NCBI RefSeq assembly: GCF_042652645.1
Contig: NZ_JBHSGU010000002.1
Span: 1,922,001-1,986,000 of the forward strand
Origin: Glaciecola siphonariae
Lineage (GTDB): Bacteria > Pseudomonadota > Gammaproteobacteria > Enterobacterales > Alteromonadaceae
Direction of reading: 5' to 3'
DNA length: 64,000 nt
Under the pieces are notes generated by a model. That model had not been told where the DNA came from. It searched no databases and saw only the letters and a list, made by a program, of their open reading frames with translations. Positions within the stretch are counted from its first letter, which is position 1; every line of letters starts with the position of its first letter. A program made the translations under genes and the position numbers. Below, in pieces: positions 24,024 through 30,952 of this stretch.

Positions 24024-26300
24024 TTGTATCCCAGCCAAAATGTTACGTGCACGGGAACATCCGTTCAGCCTGCGATTACAACGTTTTCCGAGCGCAATGA
24101 GTACACCTACGATAGTTTAGCCCGTTTATATACAAAAGACGTTACGATTGATGACGAGACCTTCACGCATCGGTATTATTATGACCGTTACAGCCGCCTA
24201 AGAGATAAAGATACGCCGTATGGTCAAGCATACAATTATCAATATGATGCTGTGGGCAACTTACAGTCTATCTATTACTACTATGAAGAGAAGATATGGG
24301 AAGCGCAAAAATACAATAAGCGCGNNNNNNNNNNTGAGTATTTGTATAACGAATACGGCGCCCTGACAACGGTTAACGCTATGCATGGCAATACTACCTA
24401 TTTTAGCAGTCATATTGAGCTAGACGATATCGGCAATGTGTATGAAAAGAGCAGCTCCTATTACGACGGCAATGGCGGCACGCAAGCATTTGTTGAAACC
24501 TTTGAGTACACCGATGACTTGAATCGTTTAAATAAGCGCACCTTAGCGATGACGCAAGGCGCATTAGCTAACAGTTTTACGCAAAACTTTGACTACGAAT
24601 ATGATGCAGCAGGTAACATTAAGCACAAGTCAGACAAAGGGCATTACAAATACACCCACGATGACCCGTCAAAAACAGATTTACCCAATCAACTTGTCAG
24701 TATTCACAGCGATGCCAGCTTAAGTGAAGCCAGTAAACTTTTAAGCTTTGCCTACGATGACAACGGCAACACTTTAGCCGATGGTGAGCGTACTTTTACC
24801 TATACCCCGTTCAACAAACCCAGCCGCATTACGAAAGGCGGTAACGTGGTTAATATTACCTACGGCATAGACAGGCAAATACTGCGTAAAACCCATAAGC
24901 GTATGGAAAACGGCCAACTGGTTATTACTACCCACACTTACATTGATGGCTACGAGCGCATAGAAAAAAGCACAGGCAATCAAATAACTGAGCATAAGTT
25001 TACCGAGGCCAATGGCAACGTAGTCTTTACCTTTAGGCAAAGCACGACCTCTCAGAGCATTTCAAACAGGCGCGATGAACACTACATCATCAAAGATGTG
25101 CAGGGCTCGGTGGCAATGGTGACGGATTGGGATGCCAGTGTGGTCAGTCAATATTTATATACCCCATTTGGAGAGCAAATTCAGTTGCTTCAAAGCTCGG
25201 TGTTAGATGGCATTGCCTATCAACCCACCACCGAGCGTGGCTACACCGGACATCACGAAATGGGCAGCGTAGGCATTACACATATGAACGGGCGGATCTA
25301 CGACCCCACTTTAGGTAGGTTCTTCCAGGCTGATCCCTTTATTCAGGGACCGACGAATAGCCAGTCTTACAATAGATATAGCTACGTCCTTAACAATCCG
25401 CTTAGCTACACCGACCCAAGTGGCTATCTTTGGAACAACATTACCAAGCCGTTCAAAAAGCTTGGACGGTCAATCATTCGCGGAGCGAGTAAAATCTTTG
25501 GAGCTGAATTAGTTAACTTTATTGGTTCAGCAGTTGCAACATATTTTGGTGGAGCATGGGGCGCAGCCGCTTGGAGTTATGAGTTTACGCGAGCTATGGG
25601 TGGAACTTCTTCTGGTGCGTTAAGAGGTGCGTTTACTGCTTACGTTAGTAGTTATGTTAATGCAAACGAAAACTTTAGTTGGTATGAAAAGGTTGCAATA
25701 AATACTGCCGTTGAAGCTGGAGCAAGAGCGATGAGTAGTGACACACATCAACAATCAACGGGAGATATCTTTGCAAGATCAAATAGTAAAGACTTGGCAA
25801 GCGACGACCTGAAAGACTATGCTTTTCAATACAGGCAATACATAGCAGAGTTAAATCCTCGGACACTCATGGGCAGGATCCAGATTGCAACGCACGCAAA
25901 AGTATTAGGTTTTCGTAAAACACACAGTCATGCTGGCGCTTTGGTTAGAAGCCGCAAGCATGCCGAATTCGAGCGAAAACAGATGGTAAATGCATTAAGT
26001 GTTGATGTTGTCCTTAGCGTTCATCTAACAAGCATAGCGATAGTGACTGGCGCCAGCTCAGTGCCACAAGATGCAAAAAGCGCTGCTATACCGTTAGGGG
26101 GTGGCATGGATAACAAACATGGGAAACTTGTCGGTGCATTTGGACATGTTAACTCTCTGATTGATTTTTACAATCGGTCGCAAGTTTACAGTAAATTTTT
26201 TGATAAAAACCCTAGGTTTGAGGACCGGTTAAGAATGCTTGAACTCTCAGCTACTGACTATTACATCAACAATTGTCAAAAGGAAATTCAATGTTTTTGA
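24024..26300 (+). CDS. Rhs/YD-repeat protein with variable C-terminal tip, 5'-truncated
   Basis: About 758 residues. Many YD repeats (YDSLARLYTKD, YDAVGNLQS, YEYDAAGNIKH) lead to the Rhs core end (GYTGHHEMGSVGITHMNGRIYDPTLGRFFQADPF, split here for length: GYTGHHEMG ... RIYDPTLGRFFQADPF) and the junction YTDPSGY near 25420. The tip (about 290 residues, from 25431) has a glycine/alanine-rich helical stretch and an unrecognised end. It is probably a polymorphic toxin. The frame has no ATG: it is open from 24006, and TTG at 24024 is only a candidate. An N-terminal delivery domain is missing, and 10 Ns at 24325-24334 hide an unknown length, so the gene may be broken. The next gene overlaps its stop by 10 bases. 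Confidence 0.75.
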   Translation: MYPSQNVTCTGTSVQPAITTFSERNEYTYDSLARLYTKDVTIDDETFTHRYYYDRYSRLRDKDTPYGQAYNYQYDAVGNLQSIYYYYEEKIWEAQKYNKRXXXXEYLYNEYGALTTVNAMHGNTTYFSSHIELDDIGNVYEKSSSYYDGNGGTQAFVETFEYTDDLNRLNKRTLAMTQGALANSFTQNFDYEYDAAGNIKHKSDKGHYKYTHDDPSKTDLPNQLVSIHSDASLSEASKLLSFAYDDNGNTLADGERTFTYTPFNKPSRITKGGNVVNITYGIDRQILRKTHKRMENGQLVITTHTYIDGYERIEKSTGNQITEHKFTEANGNVVFTFRQSTTSQSISNRRDEHYIIKDVQGSVAMVTDWDASVVSQYLYTPFGEQIQLLQSSVLDGIAYQPTTERGYTGHHEMGSVGITHMNGRIYDPTLGRFFQADPFIQGPTNSQSYNRYSYVLNNPLSYTDPSGYLWNNITKPFKKLGRSIIRGASKIFGAELVNFIGSAVATYFGGAWGAAAWSYEFTRAMGGTSSGALRGAFTAYVSSYVNANENFSWYEKVAINTAVEAGARAMSSDTHQQSTGDIFARSNSKDLASDDLKDYAFQYRQYIAELNPRTLMGRIQIATHAKVLGFRKTHSHAGALVRSRKHAEFERKQMVNALSVDVVLSVHLTSIAIVTGASSVPQDAKSAAIPLGGGMDNKHGKLVGAFGHVNSLIDFYNRSQVYSKFFDKNPRFEDRLRMLELSATDYYINNCQKEIQCF
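24325..24334. other. Assembly gap of 10 N in the YD repeats
   Basis: Ten Ns interrupt the Rhs gene after codons for QKYNKR. Ten is not a multiple of three, and the frame continues only by chance of the gap length, so the real missing sequence is of unknown size. Repeats such as these commonly break assemblies. Confidence 0.99.
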
Positions 26301-26845
26301 GACTGTTTTTTTTAGCTTCGTTGGTATTGCCAAACTTTGGATGTGACTCTGAAACCGCAATATTCCAATCAGATGTGGATTATCAAGTGTCGCCTCAAGA
26401 TTGTGAAGCCAAACTCAAAGATTATGCATTGGTCGAAGACACTTCATATTTTGAGCAAGGGGTGTTCATACCTGATGGCGCAGAAATTGAGCTTTCATCT
26501 ATTGAAAATACGACGTTTTTGGAGTTTAGGAGTCTCGATAGTGATGGGATATATAATCAGACCAGCGACAACGGTCAACTTTTTCGCAAACATTTCGATC
26601 CCGAGTTTTATCAAACAATCGCTACACGGATACAAAATATAAAAAATAAGCGTATACCTTTAGCGAGCAACAACGAAGTGGGTGGCTTTCTCTTATATTT
26701 TCCCTCTGAAGGCGCGTTTTCAGCCACGTTTTACATCTGCGATGAATTAAGAATGATTTTGAGTGAAGACGATCTTGGCCGATTGAAAATAGTTCGCGAG
26801 CCTACAAGTGGACATTTAGTTCGAGGCACCATCTATACCAAATGA
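26291..26845 (+). CDS. Candidate immunity protein for the Rhs tip, exported
   Basis: A 184-residue protein. The ATG at 26291 lies inside the last codons of the Rhs gene (stop 26298-26300) and has AAAGGAA six bases ahead, an overlap typical of toxin-immunity pairs. The N-terminus (MFLRLFFLASLVLPNFGC) is a signal peptide with a cysteine after it; the residue at -3 is not ideal for a lipobox, so lipidation is uncertain. The mature part has no family I recognise. The periplasmic location would fit a toxin tip that acts in the periplasm or at the membrane. Role inferred from position. Confidence 0.65.
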   Translation: MFLRLFFLASLVLPNFGCDSETAIFQSDVDYQVSPQDCEAKLKDYALVEDTSYFEQGVFIPDGAEIELSSIENTTFLEFRSLDSDGIYNQTSDNGQLFRKHFDPEFYQTIATRIQNIKNKRIPLASNNEVGGFLLYFPSEGAFSATFYICDELRMILSEDDLGRLKIVREPTSGHLVRGTIYTK

Positions 26846-27193
26846 CGTAGGTAATTCACATATAGATCGGGGTAGAGAGAATAATCAACATTAGCATTGA
26901 TTTCTGTTGTTCTGTGGCTTTTTGCATATCTATAAACAAATGGTTACTAATAGAATATGTTGTTTGATAGGCAAATTCAGTTGCTTCACAGCTCGATATT
27001 AGATGGCATTGCCCATCAAAACACCACCGAGCGCGGCTACACCGGACTCATGAAATTTGCAGCGTAGGCATTACCGACATGCGCGGAAGAATTGAAGCGA
27101 AAGGAATAAGGCATTTAGCGTTGAACGTGGCTCCTTATTGGGTTGGAGGAAATACTCGAGTGCAAAGTTGGTCTTGTCGTTGAGGTTATGAGA
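26846..27193. other. Region with Rhs relic between two immunity-like genes
   Basis: About 350 bases without an intact gene. The first 120 bases show nothing clear; from about 26971 there is the Rhs core fragment, then the relic tip tail ending at 27183 and the ribosome site GAGG at 27182-27185 of the next gene. Confidence 0.7.
26971..27183 (+). pseudogene. Relic of a second Rhs gene: core end fused to a toxin tail
   Basis: Bases 26971-27093 match the intact Rhs gene at 25175-25297 (from QIQLLQSS to HMNGRI) with scattered substitutions and a one-base deletion near 27050 that shifts the frame. After the shift the frame reads VGITDMRGRI and then leaves the Rhs core for a short unrelated end (EAKGIRHLALNVAPYWVGGN, TRVQSWSCR) with a stop at 27181-27183. 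A deletion seems to have joined the Rhs core to the last codons of a lost tip. The immunity-like gene that follows would be the partner left behind. Confidence 0.8.
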
Positions 27194-27700
27194 ATGAAGC
27201 TTATTTTATCTTTTTTTAGTTTGCTAGGTTTGTCAGCTTGTAATTATGTTGAGTTGACCAAATTTGAACATCAAAATTCACAGCTATTTTACGAGTCTTT
27301 TGATTATGATTTACCTGACATAACCCCTTTTAAATTTCAAGGTGCTCTATTTGTTAGTGATGTGAAAGCCATCAATAATGATGAGTTTGCTATTTGGTTA
27401 GGAATATACTCACCACAGAAGGATAAGCATGTAACTATTGAAAAGGTTATATTGAATGTAAAGGGTATGAAAACGGAAGTGAATTTAGATAAAGAAATAT
27501 TTTTGTTTGACAAAGTCGCAGGCACGGATCTGTTTAAAGATAGCTTACGGTTATTGACTATACATAAATCTCATATCTCCAGTAAAATTGGAGTAGATGA
27601 AATAGATTTTACTGTTTATTTAAAAGTAAACAATGCAACAAGCAGCAAACATTTCATATTGAAGAAAAGTTCAGAAAAGCAACAAGTATTTCCTACTTAA
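27194..27700 (+). CDS. Small lipoprotein, probable orphan immunity protein
   Basis: About 168 residues. ATG at 27194 has GAGG eight bases upstream, and the lipobox LSAC (MKLILSFFSLLGLSAC) predicts a lipidated cysteine at position 16. The mature part is a beta-rich domain of about 150 residues with no family I recognise. The base composition is visibly more A/T-rich than in the flanking core genes. Directly upstream is the tail of a decayed Rhs tip, so I infer an immunity gene whose toxin has been deleted. Alternative: a free-standing lipoprotein. Confidence 0.65.
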   Translation: MKLILSFFSLLGLSACNYVELTKFEHQNSQLFYESFDYDLPDITPFKFQGALFVSDVKAINNDEFAIWLGIYSPQKDKHVTIEKVILNVKGMKTEVNLDKEIFLFDKVAGTDLFKDSLRLLTIHKSHISSKIGVDEIDFTVYLKVNNATSSKHFILKKSSEKQQVFPT

Positions 27701-27880
27701 GTCAATGAATTCAGAGCCTGTAATAGATTCTGCATAATTGCCATTAGTAAACATGTTTTTCGAGGCGCTCCTCGATCTCAATAATCAATCGACTCTTGGC
27801 TTAGCGCCAGATTGCAATAGGTGCTTGGCTGTCGTGTGGCAAATCGAATGCGGTGATATGTGTCGATTCTTCAGCGAGTG

Positions 27881-27932
27881 AAAACGCCGATTGATTTAGG
27901 ACTTCAGCCTAACACTCAAGCTACGCATAAGT
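27881..27932. repeat. Right 52-bp direct repeat of the Fic/Rhs island
   Basis: Second copy of 22061-22112 (49/52 identical). Its left part is a copy of the epmB tail in which the stop codon reads CAA. Its right part is the 3' end, with the stop codon at 27921-27923, of the yjfB-like gene on the minus strand. The sequence left of 27881 does not resemble epmB. Confidence 0.9.
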
Positions 27933-28088
27933 ATTAACGTTATATCCTGAGCTACCGCTAGGCGCGGGTGCTGCTGCTTCGAGTAACTGAAGCACTGCCT
28001 GCCCTTCTTGCTTCTGCTGGCTGTTTGCCATTTGCGCAGATTTAATTTGAAGGGTAAAAGCAAGATCGCTTGTACCTTGTAAATCCAT
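27921..28088 (-). CDS. YjfB-family small protein, putative motility-associated
   Basis: A 55-residue protein resembling the YjfB family: an N-terminal helix, a Q-rich middle (SQQKQEG) and the typical AVLQLLEAAAPAPSGSSG with a glycine-rich end. A strong ribosome site, GGAGGA, lies ahead of two adjacent ATGs; the second (28088, MDLQGTSD) matches the family start, and the first (28091) is also possible. The function is unknown; the name comes from association with flagellar genes, none of which are here. Its last codons lie in the right direct repeat, and the same codons remain at 22101-22112. Confidence 0.8.
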   Translation of the reverse strand: MDLQGTSDLAFTLQIKSAQMANSQQKQEGQAVLQLLEAAAPAPSGSSGYNVNTYA

Positions 28089-28260
28089 CATCTGTTCCTC
28101 CACGCGCTTGTAGCGAGCTATGAATGCAGGCACAATTGCCCATCTTAGACATATCGGCATGCTAGCGTTATGCATTAGTCTCGCGTAATTATTGTCATGT
28201 TGAGCAGAGCGCTTTGCTTATGTTTGCAGGATCTAACAAAACATACATCAAAAGGAAGAT

Positions 28261-28572
28261 ATGAAAAAAGTCATTCACGCATTAAACGATAATTTACAAG
28301 TTGTATATCGAAAAGCCATTGATGCCGACACCGCCTTAGATGCTTTAAGCGCATCTGGTAAAGGAAAATTTCAGACTATTTTTGGCGACGACACCCCGTT
28401 TACCAGTCGCAGCAAACGCTTTTCAAGCTATGTTGAAGAAGTTGCTGGGGATGTTGCCCACCTGCAGGGCGAATCGGTAACAGAACAAACCATTAATCAA
28501 GCGTTACCAACTATTGTAAAAAAGCTAGAGCTTTTATTAACAACACTAGAGCAATTCAAAAAGACCCTGTGA
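28261..28572 (+). CDS. Conserved-looking small helical protein of unknown function
   Basis: A 103-residue soluble protein with a strong ribosome site (AAAAGGAAGAT before the ATG). Predicted helices are at about 20-32 and 62-100, around a loop KFQTIFGDDTPFTSRSKRF. It has no signal peptide, membrane segment or cysteine. I do not recognise the family. It lies between the divergent yjfB-like gene and the convergent TraB/GumN-like gene, just outside the Fic/Rhs island. Confidence 0.7.
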   Translation: MKKVIHALNDNLQVVYRKAIDADTALDALSASGKGKFQTIFGDDTPFTSRSKRFSSYVEEVAGDVAHLQGESVTEQTINQALPTIVKKLELLLTTLEQFKKTL

Positions 28573-28651
28573 AGCTCGCCCTCGGCGACCTTTACACGTA
28601 AGCAATTGAAAGTTATAGATAGAAAGTCATAACGAGAACTAGCAAATAACA

Positions 28652-28677
28652 GAGAGCACCTTACAGGCGGTGCCCTC
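28652..28677. terminator. Hairpin between convergent genes, possible terminator
   Basis: GAGAGCACC / GGTGCCCTC arms of 9 bases with one mismatch and an 8-base loop. It lies between two genes that converge (stops at 28572 and 28689). There is no clear T run on either side, so the role is uncertain. Confidence 0.35.
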
Positions 28678-28688
28678 CTTACGCAGCC

Positions 28689-29645
28689 TTACAAACGTTC
28701 AATCGCATAACCTTTCGACTCAAGCATGTGCAAAATACCGTCATCGCCGGCCAAATGCATTGCCCCTACCAGCACATATTCGGTATTGTCGTCGTCAAAC
28801 ATGGCCTCAAGCTGCACCAGCCACTTTTGATTTCGGCTTAGCATTAGGTCCTGATATATCTGCGGAAAGTCTCGCTTCATATCTGCAAGCCCTGCCGCCT
28901 CAAGCGCGGCTAAATCTCCAGCCTTCCATGCCTCATGGAGCTCAGTAATTATGCCAGCACTCAAATCTATCTCGTCAAGCGTATAGGCAATTAACGCATC
29001 GGGGTCGCCATTGTCGAAACTATCTAAAAGTGCAATTTGACTGTCAACCGTCTCTAGCCACGCAATGTCTTTGCCCTGCTCGCTACCTTTAGCATGATAA
29101 AAAGCATCAACCCCCTCGCTCACAAAGCCCTGTGCCTGAAACTCCAACATGGTTAGCGTAAGCATGGCACCGGTTGCAGACAGCGCATCAAACTGCACAA
29201 TGGGTAGCTGCCTTTCGAGCAAAAACTGCGTAAATTCCTTTGCCGTTTTTTCAGAAAGCTGTGACGTTAAGGTTTGTCCGTCGCTTTGCATCAAAACAGG
29301 CCCCATTTTCGCCATAATGGCAGGGTCTTTAAATGCGGCCAAATCTGTTTCAAATACCAGCTCATCAGCTTGCGCATAGGCCGTATCATAAGGCTGGGCG
29401 AGAGGAAAATCAGCGGCGGTAAGCACGTGGATAGTACCGCCCACATAAATGTGGTCCTCACCTTTGCTAACCTTATACACCATCGCTGCATGGGTATTCA
29501 CGGCGAATACTAAAGCGCATAGTGCGCAACCTAATGTATTCAGTACTTTAGAACCTATTCGTTTGAATACCTTTACTTTCAACTCACCCAAACTCATTGC
29601 CTTCAACTTACTCAAACTCATTGCTTTCATCGTTTCCTCACACAT
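28689..29645 (-). CDS. TraB/GumN family protein
   Basis: A 318-residue protein of the TraB/GumN family, related to Tiki-type metal-dependent proteins. Signatures are the N-terminal GTIHVL after a strand (HIYVGGTIHVL near 65) and the C-terminal YVLVGAMHLAGDDGIL (about 292-307), which supply the conserved G-H and the His-Asp pair. A signal sequence or anchor (about 36-54, LNTLGCALCALVFAVNTHA) precedes the domain. The first 23 residues contain a tandem 8-residue repeat, KAMSLSKL KAMSLGEL, absent from the family norm; the true start may be later. The reaction is not established for bacterial members. It may be co-transcribed with the preceding anchored protein gene. Confidence 0.85.
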   Translation of the reverse strand: MCEETMKAMSLSKLKAMSLGELKVKVFKRIGSKVLNTLGCALCALVFAVNTHAAMVYKVSKGEDHIYVGGTIHVLTAADFPLAQPYDTAYAQADELVFETDLAAFKDPAIMAKMGPVLMQSDGQTLTSQLSEKTAKEFTQFLLERQLPIVQFDALSATGAMLTLTMLEFQAQGFVSEGVDAFYHAKGSEQGKDIAWLETVDSQIALLDSFDNGDPDALIAYTLDEIDLSAGIITELHEAWKAGDLAALEAAGLADMKRDFPQIYQDLMLSRNQKWLVQLEAMFDDDNTEYVLVGAMHLAGDDGILHMLESKGYAIERL

Positions 29646-29667
29646 TAGTTTTTTGTTATTGCCTTGG

Positions 29668-30948
29668 CTAAGGGCTTAAATTAGATACGTCGAGTTCGCC
29701 GATACGCTGATTAATTACGTCTACCGCCTGTTGATAAGCGACACTATCGACCGCCTGATATTTACTGGCAAAGGCTTGAGCATTCAAGCCCTCATCGAGG
29801 CCATCAACGCTTGGAAAAAACGCCTGCTCAGATGCATTTGCGCTCAGTACGCTTTGCACATGCGACGCGTACTGCGGGTTAACCGCAAGCGCGGCAAGAT
29901 GAGCGCCAGATAAATCCGCAGCCAAATCTGCAAAACTATAGCCAGACCCGCCCGCTCCTCTATCCATAAGTTCTTTAAATTCGCCTACCGCAATACTGAT
30001 ATCTTGTTCTGATAACAACTTAATTGCAGCAGAATATAAAAAATGCAAACTCAAATCTTGTCGAGCGGCTAACACCGGGGCACGCTTCGACGTAGGAATA
30101 TCGGCCACCTCAATATCGAGCTGCCCGACCATTCGTGAAAAGCGGTAATTTCCAGCATAAATCGCGAGCGCTAGTAAAGCGGCTTCGTTTTGCAACACCG
30201 CATCACTTGATATGCTAAGGCGCTGCGCTTCTTGCATCAGAGGATGTAAATATGCGCTTAAAGAATGATTGGCCGCATTTAAAGGGGCTTGCTCCAGTGC
30301 GTCTAAAAAACGTAGGTAATGAACAAGCTGGCGTTTCAACAACACAGTTCGAGGGTCGTCCTCACCTGTGCGAATGCTTTTAAGGGCTAAGAAAAACGTG
30401 GCCGAAGGCGCCAAATCTAACAAAGCACGCTGAGGGGTAATGTCTACTTCTTTAACCAGCGCAATAGCTTCGGTAGCAACCTCACTGTCTGTATAGGTAT
30501 TGGCAAGCCACTGCGTCAGCTTCAAGGCAAGACCACCGGGTATGCTTATGCTGCCAATTTTTACATAGGCGAGGTTTACACCTTTTCCGTTTAGCACCTG
30601 TACCTCAAGATTTAAATAAAGGTTGGTCACAAAGGTAGTAAACTGATAGCTCAGTTGCAGCAAAGCTTTGTTTTGCTCAAACGCCACATCTGCTTTCGCC
30701 TGAGCGTGGGCGCGTTGTAAAAATCCAGCTAAGCTGTGAGCTTGTTCTAGTTTAACACTCAGCTGATGAGGCGCGTTTCGTTCACGCACCACAACTGTAA
30801 TTTGTTCGAGCAGCGCATTTACGCTGTCGGCCTTATCGACCTGTTTGCTCGAAGCAACATCTACGCTAGGCGACAAATCGAAGAGTAAAATAAACAGCAG
30901 CAAGATGAGCGCTGCTGCTAAGCCTAGCGCGGTAAACGTCTTTCGCAT
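29668..30948 (-). CDS. Membrane-anchored protein of unknown function
   Basis: A 426-residue protein with an N-terminal transmembrane anchor (about 6-25, LGLAAALILLLFILLFD) and a long periplasmic part made mostly of helices. No family or motif is recognised. It begins 4 bp after the parE stop on the same strand, and the TraB/GumN-like gene follows it by 22 bp, so it is probably in the parE transcription unit. Length and the lack of repeats or cysteines give little hint of function. Confidence 0.75.
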   Translation of the reverse strand: MRKTFTALGLAAALILLLFILLFDLSPSVDVASSKQVDKADSVNALLEQITVVVRERNAPHQLSVKLEQAHSLAGFLQRAHAQAKADVAFEQNKALLQLSYQFTTFVTNLYLNLEVQVLNGKGVNLAYVKIGSISIPGGLALKLTQWLANTYTDSEVATEAIALVKEVDITPQRALLDLAPSATFFLALKSIRTGEDDPRTVLLKRQLVHYLRFLDALEQAPLNAANHSLSAYLHPLMQEAQRLSISSDAVLQNEAALLALAIYAGNYRFSRMVGQLDIEVADIPTSKRAPVLAARQDLSLHFLYSAAIKLLSEQDISIAVGEFKELMDRGAGGSGYSFADLAADLSGAHLAALAVNPQYASHVQSVLSANASEQAFFPSVDGLDEGLNAQAFASKYQAVDSVAYQQAVDVINQRIGELDVSNLSP

Positions 30949-30952
30949 TTAC

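Noticed and set aside
22100..27880. Integrase or transposase in the Fic/Rhs island
   Set aside because: No open frame in the island resembles either; the direct repeats stand without a visible recombinase.
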